A stretch of 64,000 bases of DNA from Streptomyces sp. ITFR-16 (GCF_031844705.1 NZ_CP134609.1:5580001-5644000), one strand, 5' to 3'; shown: positions 34,028 to 42,792, counted from the first letter of the stretch. Notes: a model not told the origin generated them from the sequence alone. Numbers and translations: made by a program.

Positions 34028-35955
34028 TCGACCTCGGCGACCGCCTGGGCGAACTGGGCGGCGTACAGCCGGGCGTACGCGCCCCCGGCCTCCAGCAGCT
34101 CGTCGTGCGTGCCCTGTTCGACGATCGACCCGTTCTCCATCACCAGGATGACGTCGGCGTCCCGGATGGTGGAGAGCCGGTGCGCGATCACGAAGCTCGT
34201 ACGGCCGTGCGCGAGGCCCGCCATCGCCTTCTGGATCAGCACCTCGGTCCGGGTGTCGACGGAGCTGGTCGCCTCGTCGAGCACCAGTATCACCGGGTCG
34301 GACAGGAACGCCCGCGCGATGGTGATCAGCTGCTTCTCGCCCGCGCTGACCCCGGAGCCCTCGTCGTCGATCACCGTGTCGTACCCGTCGGGCAGGGTGC
34401 GGATGAAGCGGTCGGCGTGGGCCGCCCGCGCCGCCTCCTCGATCTGCTCGCGACCGACGTCGCCGGAGGCGCCGTAGGCGATGTTCTCCGCGATGGTCCC
34501 GCCGAACAGCCAGGTGTCCTGGAGGACCATGCCGATCCCCGACCGCAGGTCGTCGCGCGACATCTTCGCGATGTCGACCCTGTCGAGGGCGATCCGGCCG
34601 CCCGTCACCTCGTAGAACCGCATCAGCAGGTTGACCAGCGTCGTCTTGCCGGCCCCCGTCGGACCGACGATCGCGACCGTGTGGCCGGGCTCGACGCTCA
34701 GCGACAGGTCCTCGATCAGCGGCTTCTCCGGGTCGTAGCGGAACGAGACGTTCTCCAGCGCGACGCTGCCGCGCAGGATCCCGGGGTGCTCGCCCTCGCC
34801 CTTCGCCGGGTCGGCGTCCTGCTCCTCGGCGTCGAGCAGCTCGAAGATCCGCTCCGCCGACGCCACCCCGGACTGCACCAGGTTCGCCATCGAGGCAACC
34901 TGGGTCAGCGGCATGGAGAACTGCCGGGAGTACTGGATGAAGGCCTGCACATCACCGATCGACAGCGCGCCGGAGGCGACCCGCAGCCCGCCGACGACCG
35001 CGATCAGCACATAGTTCAGGTTCGACACGAACATCATCAGCGGCTGCATGATCCCGCTGTTGAACTGCGCCCTGAACCCGGCCTCGTACAGAGCCTCGTT
35101 CTGCTCGGCGAAGTCCCGCGCGGACTCCTCCTGGCGGCCGAAGGCCTTCACCAGGGTGTGCCCGGTGTACATCTCCTCGATGTGGGCGTTGAGCTTGCCC
35201 GTCACCTTCCACTGCTGGACGAACTGCGGCTGCGAGCGCTTGCCGACCTTCGTCGCCACGACCACCGACAGCGGCACGGTCACCAGCGCGACCAGGGCCA
35301 GCAGCGGCGAGATCCAGAACATCATCACCAGCACGCCGACGATGGTCAGCAGCGAGTTGATCAGCTGGCCCATCGTCTGCTGCATCGTCTGCGAGATGTT
35401 GTCGATGTCGTTCGTCGCCCGGCTCAGCACCTCGCCGCGCTTGGCGCGGTCGAAGTACGACAGCGGCAGCCGCGACAGCTTCGTCTGGATGTCCTCGCGC
35501 ATCTGGAACACGACCCGGTTGATCACCCGGATCGACAGCCGCGTCGACACCAGCATCAGCAGCCCGGCGCCGACGTACACCGTCAGCGCCGCGAGCAGCA
35601 CATGGCCGACCGCGTCGAAGTCGATGCCCTGCCCCGGGGTGAAGTCCACCTTGGACAGCAGGTCGGCCAGGCCGCTGTTGCTCCGGCGCAGCCCCTCGAC
35701 GGCCTGCTCCTTCGTGGTCCCCGCGTCCATGCCCCGGCCGACTACCCCGGCGAACACCAGGTCGGTCGCCTTGCCGAGGATCTTCGGGCCGACCACCGAG
35801 AGCCCCACGCTCAGCGCTACGGCCACCAGCATCACGTACAGCGTGGACTTCTCCGCGGCGAAGCGCTTCAGCAGCCGCTTCGAGGACCCCTTGAAGTCCA
35901 TGGACCGCTCGGTCGGCGCCCCGCCCGCCATCATGCGTCCGCCAGGCCCGGCCAT
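34024..35955 (-). CDS. ABC exporter half-transporter, catalytic subunit
   Basis: 643-residue membrane-ATPase fusion. Six-helix exporter domain (residues 30-365) including SYFDRAKRGEVLSRATNDIDNI, then the ATPase with Walker A VGPTGAGKTT, signature VSAGEKQLITIAR and Walker B VILVLDEATSSVD with the catalytic Glu intact. The start codon overlaps the stop of the upstream half-transporter (TAATG), so the two are made together and form a heterodimer of the BmrCD/LmrCD or TM287/288 type. Multidrug or lipid export is likely; substrate unknown. The stop codon is embedded in the hairpin shared with hrdA. Confidence 0.9.
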   Translation of the reverse strand: MAGPGGRMMAGGAPTERSMDFKGSSKRLLKRFAAEKSTLYVMLVAVALSVGLSVVGPKILGKATDLVFAGVVGRGMDAGTTKEQAVEGLRRSNSGLADLLSKVDFTPGQGIDFDAVGHVLLAALTVYVGAGLLMLVSTRLSIRVINRVVFQMREDIQTKLSRLPLSYFDRAKRGEVLSRATNDIDNISQTMQQTMGQLINSLLTIVGVLVMMFWISPLLALVALVTVPLSVVVATKVGKRSQPQFVQQWKVTGKLNAHIEEMYTGHTLVKAFGRQEESARDFAEQNEALYEAGFRAQFNSGIMQPLMMFVSNLNYVLIAVVGGLRVASGALSIGDVQAFIQYSRQFSMPLTQVASMANLVQSGVASAERIFELLDAEEQDADPAKGEGEHPGILRGSVALENVSFRYDPEKPLIEDLSLSVEPGHTVAIVGPTGAGKTTLVNLLMRFYEVTGGRIALDRVDIAKMSRDDLRSGIGMVLQDTWLFGGTIAENIAYGASGDVGREQIEEAARAAHADRFIRTLPDGYDTVIDDEGSGVSAGEKQLITIARAFLSDPVILVLDEATSSVDTRTEVLIQKAMAGLAHGRTSFVIAHRLSTIRDADVILVMENGSIVEQGTHDELLEAGGAYARLYAAQFAQAVAEVD

Positions 35956-37688
35956 TACGCGGCCTCCGCTTCCGTCAGCTGGGAGAGCACGATCTCCCGG
36001 TAGGTGTCATTGCCGTCCATCAGCTCGTGATGGGTGCCCGAGCCGACGACCCGGCCCTCGTCCAGCACCAGGATCCGGTCCGCCTCACGGATCGTGGACA
36101 CCCGCTGGGCCACGATCACCACGGTCGCGCTCGCGGTCTCCCGCAGCAGTGCCGCGCGCAGCGCGGCGTCCGTGGCGTAGTCCAGCGCGGAGAAGGAGTC
36201 GTCGAAGAGGTAGATCTCCGGCCGCTGCACCAGCGTCCGCGCGATCGACAGCCGCTGACGCTGCCCGCCGGAGACATTGGTGCCGCCCTGCGCGATCGGC
36301 GCGTCGAGCCCGTGCTCCAGGGCCTCGACGAACTCCTTGGCCTGGGCGACCTCCAGCGCGTGCCACAGCTCCTCGTCGGTCGCGTCCGGATTCCCGTACC
36401 GCAGATTGGTCGCGACCGTCCCGGAGAAGAGATACGGCTTCTGCGGGACCAGGCTCACGGTCTTGGCCAGCAGCACCGGATCCAGCGTCCGCACGTCCGT
36501 CCCGTCGACCAGCACCTGGCCGTCCGTCACATCGAACAGCCGGGGTACGAGACCGAGCAGCGTCGACTTCCCGCTGCCCGTCGACCCGATGATCGCGGTC
36601 GTCTCGCCGGGCCGGGCCACCAGATCCACCGCCCGCAGCACCGGCTCCTCGGCGCCCGGGTAGCGGAACTCCGCGCCGCGCACCTCCAGATGGCCGTGGG
36701 CGCGCAGCTCGCGCACCGGCTCCAGGGGCGGGACCACGCTGGAGTCGGTCTCCAGGACCTCCTGGACGCGCTCGGCACAGACCTCGGCGCGCGGCACCAT
36801 CATGAACATGAAGGTCGCCATCATCACCGACATGACGATCTGCATCAGATAGGAGAGGAACGCGGTCAGCGCGCCGATCTCCATGCCGCCGCTGTCGATG
36901 CGGTGCGCCCCGAACCAGACGACGGCGATCGACGACACGTTCACGACCGTCATCACGGTCGGGAACATCAGTGCCATCAGCCGGCCCGTGGACAGCGCCA
37001 CGTCCGTCAGCTCGGTGTTGGCGCCCCGGAAGCGCTCCTCCTCGTAGCGGTCGCGGACGAAGGCACGGATGACCCGGTTGCCGGTGATCTGCTCGCGCAG
37101 CACCCGGTTGACCGTGTCCAGCCGCTCCTGCATCGTCCGGAACAGCGGGCGCATCTTCCGCACGATGAGGCTCACCGCGATGCCGAGGACCGGCACCACC
37201 GCGAGCAGCACCGCGGACAGCGGGACGTCCTGGCCGAGCGCCATGACGATGCCGCCGACGCACATGATCGGCGCCGACACCATCAGCGTGAACGTCATCA
37301 GGACCAGCATCTGGATCTGCTGGACGTCATTGGTCGTACGCGTGATCAGTGAGGGGGCGCCGAACCGGCCGACCTCGCGCGCGGAGAAGGACTGCACCCG
37401 GTCGAAGACCGACGCCCGGATGTCGCGGCCGAGCGCGGACGCGGTCCGCGCGCCGATGTAGACGGCCCCGATGTTGCAGACCACCTGGGCGATGCTGACG
37501 ACAATCATCGCGCCGCCGTACTGAAGGATGTAACCCGTGTCCCCCTTGACGACACCGTTGTCAATGATGTCGGCGTTGAGGGTGGGCAGATAGAGGGTGG
37601 CGCAGGTCTGCAGCAACTGGAGGACGACCAGCAGCCCGAGCGGTTTCTTGTACGGACCGAGATAGGCCCGCAGGAGTTTTATGAGCAC
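35955..37688 (-). CDS. ABC exporter half-transporter, degenerate-site subunit
   Basis: 577-residue membrane-ATPase fusion, partner of the following gene. Exporter domain residues 10-310; ATPase with Walker A IGSTGSGKST, signature VSGGQRQRLSIAR and Walker B IYLFDDSFSALD, where Asp replaces the catalytic Glu. That substitution defines the degenerate nucleotide site of heterodimeric exporters. The GTG start VLIKLLRAYLGPYKKP matches the usual family start; an in-frame ATG 51 bases upstream would add an atypical tail. The upstream 165 bases hold an AT-rich stretch (GTTTTTATTCAAG on the plus strand) that probably contains the promoter. Confidence 0.88.
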   Translation of the reverse strand: MLIKLLRAYLGPYKKPLGLLVVLQLLQTCATLYLPTLNADIIDNGVVKGDTGYILQYGGAMIVVSIAQVVCNIGAVYIGARTASALGRDIRASVFDRVQSFSAREVGRFGAPSLITRTTNDVQQIQMLVLMTFTLMVSAPIMCVGGIVMALGQDVPLSAVLLAVVPVLGIAVSLIVRKMRPLFRTMQERLDTVNRVLREQITGNRVIRAFVRDRYEEERFRGANTELTDVALSTGRLMALMFPTVMTVVNVSSIAVVWFGAHRIDSGGMEIGALTAFLSYLMQIVMSVMMATFMFMMVPRAEVCAERVQEVLETDSSVVPPLEPVRELRAHGHLEVRGAEFRYPGAEEPVLRAVDLVARPGETTAIIGSTGSGKSTLLGLVPRLFDVTDGQVLVDGTDVRTLDPVLLAKTVSLVPQKPYLFSGTVATNLRYGNPDATDEELWHALEVAQAKEFVEALEHGLDAPIAQGGTNVSGGQRQRLSIARTLVQRPEIYLFDDSFSALDYATDAALRAALLRETASATVVIVAQRVSTIREADRILVLDEGRVVGSGTHHELMDGNDTYREIVLSQLTEAEAA

Positions 37689-37855
37689 GCGTGTCTCTCG
37701 GAGTCGGCATGGGGCGGGAGTCGACCCATTTTCGGGCACCGCTCACCGTGACCGCGAACGTTTTTATTCAAGTCCAGGTCAAAAAACAGACCCGGTCCAT
37801 AATTTCGGCGGTCCCCTGACTCCCGGCGCCCCCCGTGTCACCGAGGGCGGCCGGC

Positions 37856-39301
37856 TCAGTGCGCGGAGTCGAAGGCCCCCGGGTGGATCTGGTCCCGCGT
37901 CGCCCGGTACTGCTGACGCACCGCCTGTCCGACCGCCAGCTCCTCGCCGGGCTCCAGCACCTGCGCCGCCGCACCCTGCCAGGCCGGGGGAGTCCGCGCG
38001 TCCAGCGAACCCTGCGACACACCCAGCGCCCAGGCCGCCTGCCGGGCCGCACCCAGCGCGGCGTACTGCGCCGGCTGCGGCACGACCACCTGCGTGCCCA
38101 GCAGTGAGGGGGCCAGCCCCTGCACCGCGGGCAGCTCGGCCGCCGCCCCCAGCAGGAAGACCCGCCGCACCTCGACGCCCCGCCCGCGCAGCACGTCGAG
38201 CGCGTCGGCCAGCGAGCAGAGCATCCCCTCGAACGCGGCCCGCGCCAGGTGCTCCGGCTTCATCGACTCACGCCGCAGCCCGCTCAGCGTCCCTGCCGTG
38301 TGCGGCAGATGGGGGGTCCGCTCGCCCTCCAGATACGGCAGGAGTACGAGTCCCGAGGAGCCCGGCGTGGACTTCAGCGCCAGCGCCGACAGCTCGTCGA
38401 GCCCCTCCACGTCCAGCATCTCCGCGGTGCCGCGCAGCGCGCGGACCGCGTTCGACGTGTACACCACCGGCAGATGCATCCCGGTGGCATCGGCGAACGA
38501 GGTGATCATCCCGGTCGGATCGGCCAGCGCCTCGTGGTGCACCGCCATCACGGAACCCGAGGCCCCCAGCGACACCACCGCGTCACCGGTCCCGACGCCG
38601 AGCCCGAACGCCGCCGCCATCGTCTCGCCGGTCCCCGCCGAGATCAGCAGCCCCTCCGGGGTCGTGCCGGCTGCGTCGGACGGGCCGAGCACCTCCGGCA
38701 GCGCGGCCTGGTGCCCGAGCGCCAGCTCCACCAGATCCGGCCGGTAGCCCTCGTCGCCCGCCGACCAGTAGCCGGTCCCGGACGCGGCACCCCGGTCGGT
38801 GGTCCGCCGGGCCGGCCGGCCCAGCAGCTGCCACACCAGCCAGTCGTGCGGCTGGAGCACGGCCGCGACCCGCTGCGCGGTCTCCGGCTCGGTCCGCGCC
38901 AGCCAGCGCAGCTTCGACACCGGCTGCGCGGCCTGCGGAACCGCCCCGACCGCCTCGGCCCAGGCCTGCCGCCCGCCGAGCGTGTCGATCAGATCGGCCG
39001 CGGCGACCTGCGCCCGCTTGTCGTTGCCGAGCAGCGCCGGCCGTACGAGATTGCCCTGGCGGTCCAGCGGTACGAGCCCGTGCTGCTGCGCGGACACGCC
39101 GATGGCCTGCACCCCCTCCAGCAGCCCGCCGGTGGCGGCCTCACCGAGTGAGAGCAGCCATGCCTGCGGGTCGACCTCGGTGGCCTTCGCCTCGACGGGA
39201 TGTGCGGCGTATCCCTGGCGCAGTACGGCACCCGTGCCCGTATCGCAGACCACGATGTGCGTGAAGGCGGAAGAACTGTCCAAGCCGGCGACTATGCCCA
39301 T
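37856..39301 (-). CDS. FGGY-family sugar kinase (xylulokinase-like)
   Basis: 481-residue carbohydrate kinase. N-terminal ATPase-fold motif GLDSSSAFTHIVVCDTGTG, the FGGY-type VSAQQHGLVPLDRQG, phosphate-binding SLGASGSVMAVHH and the C-terminal FLLGAAAELPAVQGLAPSLLG. Closest in pattern to xylulokinases, but no xylose isomerase or sugar transporter lies nearby, so the substrate is uncertain. I used the ATG; CAGAAT followed by CCTTGT lies directly before it, which would give a leaderless transcript. A GTG 18 bases upstream is the alternative. Confidence 0.85.
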   Translation of the reverse strand: MGIVAGLDSSSAFTHIVVCDTGTGAVLRQGYAAHPVEAKATEVDPQAWLLSLGEAATGGLLEGVQAIGVSAQQHGLVPLDRQGNLVRPALLGNDKRAQVAAADLIDTLGGRQAWAEAVGAVPQAAQPVSKLRWLARTEPETAQRVAAVLQPHDWLVWQLLGRPARRTTDRGAASGTGYWSAGDEGYRPDLVELALGHQAALPEVLGPSDAAGTTPEGLLISAGTGETMAAAFGLGVGTGDAVVSLGASGSVMAVHHEALADPTGMITSFADATGMHLPVVYTSNAVRALRGTAEMLDVEGLDELSALALKSTPGSSGLVLLPYLEGERTPHLPHTAGTLSGLRRESMKPEHLARAAFEGMLCSLADALDVLRGRGVEVRRVFLLGAAAELPAVQGLAPSLLGTQVVVPQPAQYAALGAARQAAWALGVSQGSLDARTPPAWQGAAAQVLEPGEELAVGQAVRQQYRATRDQIHPGAFDSAH

Positions 39302-39368
39302 ACAAGGATTCTGCCGCACCTCCGGCGGTTTCCCGTACCGAAGGCGCGGCAGATGTATCCGAGGCCGC

Positions 39369-39671
39369 TCAGGTGTTGGTCGTCCCCCAGTCGTCCTCCA
39401 CGCTGCCGGACCCGCGTCCGCGCAGCGACCGCACCCGGTCCGTGACCGAGGCCGGCACCTTGTCGCCGACCTTCTCGCCCACCGCGTGGTACGCCTTGCC
39501 GGCGAACTCGCGGCCGCTCTGGGCCGCCGTCTCGGCGGTGTTCCGCACGGCCGGGTTCTGGGCGAACTGGCGTGCGGACTTCTTCAGCTGCTCGTAACGC
39601 TCGCGCCCGGCACGCGTGCCGAGCACGTAACCGAGGGCCACTCCGGCGATGAACGTGAGCCGGTACCGCAT
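39369..39671 (-). CDS. Small YtxH-like membrane-associated protein
   Basis: 100-residue protein starting MRYRLTFIAGVALGYVLGTR, a short hydrophobic N-terminal segment ending in the GTRAGRERYEQLKKSA pattern of YtxH/general-stress proteins. The rest is an amphipathic Ala-rich helix (residues 20-75) and a polar tail. Function unknown; the fold suggests a membrane-anchored coiled helix. Ribosome-binding region AAGGAAGG. Followed by the sugar kinase gene on the same strand, and divergent from the tRNA-Asn genes. Confidence 0.75.
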   Translation of the reverse strand: MRYRLTFIAGVALGYVLGTRAGRERYEQLKKSARQFAQNPAVRNTAETAAQSGREFAGKAYHAVGEKVGDKVPASVTDRVRSLRGRGSGSVEDDWGTTNT

Positions 39672-39851
39672 GGCTGCCACCCTTCCTTCGCTCCGTGCGA
39701 CATGTGCTGCTCGCCTACCCGCAGGCACCCGAGATCACCCCGGGCGATACCGATTGGCAAAGCACCCCCCTGCTTGCGCTAATGTATGTGTCGCAGCGAA
39801 CGCGCGCCGCCCGGCAGCAGCCAGGCAGGTACGTTCGAGGCAACGCAGCAA

Positions 39852-39924
39852 TCCCCTGTAGCTCAATTGGCAGAGCAGCCGGCTGTTAACCGGCAGGTTA
39901 CTGGTTCGAGTCCAGTCGGGGGAG
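39852..39924 (+). tRNA. tRNA-Asn (GTT), copy 1
   Basis: Complete cloverleaf of 73 nt: acceptor TCCCCTG/CGGGGGA, anticodon stem GCCGG/CCGGC with loop CTGTTAA, and TTCGAGT T-loop. CCA is not encoded. Confidence 0.95.
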
Positions 39925-39929
39925 CGCGA

Positions 39930-40002
39930 TCCCCTGTAGCTCAATTGGCAGAGCATTCGGCTGTTAACCGGAGGGTTACTGGTTCGAGTCCAGTCGGGGG
40001 AG
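39930..40002 (+). tRNA. tRNA-Asn (GTT), copy 2
   Basis: 73 nt, five bases after copy 1 and identical except at the base of the anticodon stem and in the variable loop (TTCGG/CCGGA, then GGG). CCA is not encoded. Confidence 0.95.
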
Positions 40003-40012
40003 CGATCGGAAG

Positions 40013-40035
40013 AGGGCCCCGTGGGGGTCCTTTTT
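40013..40035 (+). terminator. Rho-independent terminator after tRNA-Asn pair
   Basis: AGGGCCCC-GTG-GGGGTCCT stem with one G-U pair, followed by TTTT. A classic U-tract terminator, uncommon in this genome type. Confidence 0.85.
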
Positions 40036-40168
40036 CGTATGCCCGGAACCGGGCAGCGAGCAGCGCCGTCTTCATGGTCATCAGCAGCCGGGCATCCGCA
40101 GCGGGAGATCGTATGACCGGCTATGCTGCGGCAGACGGCGCGTACACATGTACGCGCCACGCCGAAAA

Positions 40169-40242
40169 GGGGCGGTAGCTCAGCCGGTTAGAGCAGCGGA
40201 CTCATAATCCGTCGGCCGTGGGTTCGAGTCCCACCCGCCCCA
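40169..40242 (+). tRNA. tRNA with CAT anticodon (Ile2 or elongator Met)
   Basis: 74 nt cloverleaf: acceptor GGGGCGG/CCGCCCC, D-arm TAGCTCAGCCGGTTAGAGC, anticodon loop CTCATAA, T-arm GGGTTCGAGTCCC. CAT can be elongator Met, or Ile2 after lysidine modification by TilS; sequence inspection does not decide. CCA not encoded. TATGCT at 40122-40127 may be its -10. Confidence 0.9.
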
Positions 40243-40247
40243 CCGAA

Positions 40248-40262
40248 GTTCTCCAGGAGAAC
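40248..40262. repeat. Inverted repeat GTTCTCC-A-GGAGAAC after tRNA
   Basis: 7-base perfect arms, five bases downstream of the CAT-anticodon tRNA. Could be a processing or termination signal. Confidence 0.5.
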
Positions 40263-40385
40263 CGTTTCTGCCTGCGAGACCGTGGTGCGAGGGCGCCGCT
40301 CCAGGGGCGGAAGTGCCCTCATGTCTCCACTGTCCCCGCCCGGCGTTCCAGGTGCCGTCGCGGCTCTGTCGCGGCGTGCGCCCCG

Positions 40386-40838
40386 TCAGTCGGCGGCGAC
40401 GGCGCGTCGGACGGTCTCACGCAGGAGTGTGCGGCGCTGTTCGTGCAGCTCGAAAGGTTCGTCGGCGGTGGCCGCGTAGACGTTGCTGACCGGTGACCAG
40501 GCCATCGACATGGCGATGGGAGCGCCGTAGTCCTGGACGTAGAGGGCGTAGCGGTCCAGGCCCAGCTGATCGAGCAGTCCGGAGGTGAGTTCGGCGAGGG
40601 CGTCGAAGGTGTAGGTGAACTCCTCCACCGGAGGGGCGTCGGAGTGGCCGAAGCCGAGGTGGTCCGGCGCGATGACGTGATAGCGGTCGGCCAGCAGCGG
40701 GATGAGGCCGCGGAACATGAACGAGCTGGTTGGGTAGCCGTGCAGCAGGACGATCGTGGGGGCGTCGGCGGGGCCGGCTTCGCGGAAGAGGATCTCATGG
40801 CCGTCGACAGTGGCGGTCCGGTGGCGCACCGGGTTCAT
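40386..40838 (-). pseudogene. Truncated alpha/beta hydrolase
   Basis: 150-residue reading frame. Residues 1-105 match the N-terminal half of haloalkane-dehalogenase-like alpha/beta hydrolases (TIVLLHGYPTSSFMFRGLIP, IAPDHLGFGHSDAP, then VQDYGAPI at the nucleophile elbow). After VQDYGAPI the homology stops; instead of the helix following the elbow and the rest of the fold there are only 43 unrelated residues. Active-site Asp is present but the catalytic His is missing, so it is probably inactive or a remnant. A full-length relative is normally about 290 residues. Ribosome-binding site AAGGGG before the ATG overlaps an inverted-repeat operator. Confidence 0.7.
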
Positions 40839-40840
40839 AT

Positions 40841-40870
40841 CTAACCCCTTTGCAGCTTTGATCTGGTTAG
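40841..40870. promoter_or_regulatory. Inverted pair CTAACC-N18-GGTTAG, copy 1
   Basis: Abuts the hydrolase start codon and overlaps its ribosome-binding site. Same arms and spacing as copy 2. Confidence 0.65.
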
Positions 40871-40896
40871 CTCTTCGCCAGGCAAGCACGCAGGGG

Positions 40897-40926
40897 CTAA
40901 CCTGTCAAACGATCCAATCCGGTTAG
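40897..40926. promoter_or_regulatory. Inverted pair CTAACC-N18-GGTTAG, copy 2
   Basis: Same hexamers and exactly the same 18-base spacing, 56 bases from copy 1. It ends 18 bases before the CGNR gene. Both copies have ATCY directly before the right arm. Confidence 0.65.
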
Positions 40927-40944
40927 AAGGGGAGTGGTGGTCCC

Positions 40945-41427
40945 GTGGACGACGCGCTGCTGGACCTGCTCAACAGCAGGCCTGTGATCAACGGCGAGGA
41001 GCGGGACGCGCTCGGCAACCCGGCCGCAGGCAGACGCTGGGCGCGAGAGCACGGTGGCGAGGGCAGCCTCGCGGAACTGGCGCTGCTCCGCGAGACGCGG
41101 GACATCCTGCGGGACCTGGTGTGCGGAGAGGGCTCGCCCACCGCGCTGACCCCGCTGCTCGATGGAGTCCACCAGGTCCCGGAGGTCACTTCGGACGGTC
41201 TTCGGTGGACGGTCGAGACACCTCCGGACGCCCGGCTGGCCGTCGGGATTGTTCTCGCCTGGGCCACCGTCGAGAAGGAAATGCCCGGCCGGCTGCGCCC
41301 CTGCGCCAACGACGGATGCCGGCTGTTCCTCCTCGACCGCAGCCGTGCCAACCGTGCTCGCTGGTGCTCGATGGCCGTCTGCGGCAATCGCGAAAAAGCC
41401 CGTCGCCACTACGAACGCACCCGCTGA
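40945..41427 (+). CDS. CGNR zinc-finger protein, putative regulator
   Basis: 160-residue ABATE/CGNR-family protein. The N-terminal helical ABATE-like domain begins LLNSRPVINGEERDALGNP; the C-terminal treble-clef zinc finger has CANDGCRLFLLDRSRANRAR and CSMAVCGNREKARRHYERTR, with the CGNR signature. Family members are thought to act as stress-response transcription regulators. Divergent from the truncated hydrolase and facing two identical inverted repeats, which makes it the best candidate for their binding protein. GTG is the only in-frame start with AAGGGGAG upstream (spacing about 12 bases). Confidence 0.85.
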   Translation: MDDALLDLLNSRPVINGEERDALGNPAAGRRWAREHGGEGSLAELALLRETRDILRDLVCGEGSPTALTPLLDGVHQVPEVTSDGLRWTVETPPDARLAVGIVLAWATVEKEMPGRLRPCANDGCRLFLLDRSRANRARWCSMAVCGNREKARRHYERTR

Positions 41428-41576
41428 CCCGTCCCCGCGCGCGCCGCGCCCCGTACGCGGTCAGCGCTCCGGCAAACGCCGCGCCGGCCGCGAGACCGTT
41501 CGAGGGCGTCCGGCCCGACCCGCTCATCCTCACCGGATTTCCCCGGAGGCATCGTTCCGGCCGGGGGGAGCGAGGT

Positions 41577-42584
41577 TCAGGACTGGCTCACCTCGGCCGC
41601 GAACCAGTCCACGCTCATCCCCGCGCCGGAGCTGATGTCGGCCCCGGGTGAGGTGCAGCCGCAGACCTTGTCCGGATACGACCCGCCGATCGCCACGTCG
41701 AAGATCGCGAAGAAGCCGTGGTCGACGGCGGCCTTCCACGTCGCGTCGGACACCTCGTTCTGGTCGACCGCGAAGGTCTGGACGCCGTCCAGGTAGAAGC
41801 GCAGCTGCTCGGCCGAGGTGTCCCGGCGGTCGACGATCACCGAGTACGTGTGGAAGCCGGTCTGGCAGCCGTCGCAGGGCTGCAGTCCGCTGCTGATTCC
41901 GTCGGGATCGTGGCACTCGCCCGCCCACTGGCCGCAGTGGAACGTGGTGGAGTGCTGGCTGAGCGCGTTGACGTCCTCCATGATGTCCAGCTCGCCGATG
42001 CTGGGCCAGTTGGTGGCCCCGACCGGGCGGGCGTCGGCGCCCATCGCCCAGAAGGCCGGCCAGTAGCCGAGTCCGGAGGCCGGGTCGGGCTGTTTCAGGG
42101 AGGCGCTGAGCTGGAGCTGTCCGCCGGCCGGTGCGGCGAAGTCGGTGCGCTGGGTCTCCACCCGGCCGGACGTCCAGTGCCCGGAGGCGTCCCGGACGGG
42201 CTTGATCACCAAGTGGCCCGAGCCGTCCTGGTAGACGTTGTCCGTCGAGTCCGTGGACGTCTCGATCTCGCCGGTGCCCCAGTTGGCGGCCCCGCCGGGG
42301 TAGCTGGTGCCGATGTCGTAGAGCCAGTCGGCCCTGTTGAGGCCCGTTCCGCTCGCGCCGTCGAAGTCGTCCCTGAACATGGTGGTCCAGTCGGCGGCCG
42401 TGTCCGCCCGGGCGGCGGGCTCGCCTGCCTCGGCCGTGCCCGAGAGCCAGTCGGGGCCCGTCAGTCCGGCCAGCGGCAGGCAGAGCGCGAGGGCGGTGAG
42501 TGCGGCCGGCAGACGCCGTCGGGCGCGGCGCCCAGCGCCGGGGGAGGTGCGCGCGGAGGTGCCGGAGAAAGCGATCCTGTTCAT
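41577..42584 (-). CDS. Secreted GH16 beta-glucanase
   Basis: 335-residue exported endo-glycosidase. Arg-rich N-terminus and hydrophobic segment (LPAALTALALCLPLAGLTGP) form a signal peptide. The GH16 jelly-roll contains the catalytic signature GELDIMEDVN (ExDxxE, about residue 200). Substrate is probably beta-1,3- or mixed beta-1,3-1,4-glucan; agarase or carrageenase subfamilies are less likely. Four Cys in CGQWAGEC and CDGC, plus VCGC, suggest disulfides. A 22-base palindrome lies 35 bases before the start, implying LacI-type carbohydrate control. Confidence 0.88.
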   Translation of the reverse strand: MNRIAFSGTSARTSPGAGRRARRRLPAALTALALCLPLAGLTGPDWLSGTAEAGEPAARADTAADWTTMFRDDFDGASGTGLNRADWLYDIGTSYPGGAANWGTGEIETSTDSTDNVYQDGSGHLVIKPVRDASGHWTSGRVETQRTDFAAPAGGQLQLSASLKQPDPASGLGYWPAFWAMGADARPVGATNWPSIGELDIMEDVNALSQHSTTFHCGQWAGECHDPDGISSGLQPCDGCQTGFHTYSVIVDRRDTSAEQLRFYLDGVQTFAVDQNEVSDATWKAAVDHGFFAIFDVAIGGSYPDKVCGCTSPGADISSGAGMSVDWFAAEVSQS

Positions 42585-42618
42585 GGGGGCTGCTTTCGTG
42601 GGGGTGGGGGGAGAGCGG

Positions 42619-42640
42619 CGGTTGAGAGCGCTCTCAACCG
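42619..42640 (-). promoter_or_regulatory. LacI-type palindromic operator for GH16 gene
   Basis: Perfect 22-base palindrome centred on GAGAGCGCTCTC with TTGAGAGCGCTCTCAA core. The central GCGCT symmetry is that of LacI-family operators such as the CebR box TGGGAGCGCTCCCA. No LacI gene is in the window. Confidence 0.65.
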
Positions 42641-42792
42641 TCCTGCGAACGACTGTCGGGTACGGCGACTGACCCCGTCAAGGTGCTCGCCGCGTTCACT
42701 TGGTGAAGCCAAAAGGGCCTGGAGGAGGGTGAGTTGGTGTCCTGATCACGGGCGCCGGCGCAGGCCGTCCCGCCGGGTCCGCAGCCTCCGGC

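Noticed and set aside
37856..39301. Calling the FGGY kinase xylB outright
   Set aside because: The family covers several sugars and no xylose genes are nearby, so only xylulokinase-like is justified.
39852..40242. CRISPR-like array from the repeated tRNA sequences
   Set aside because: The repeats are two tRNA-Asn genes with full cloverleafs and unrelated flanks.
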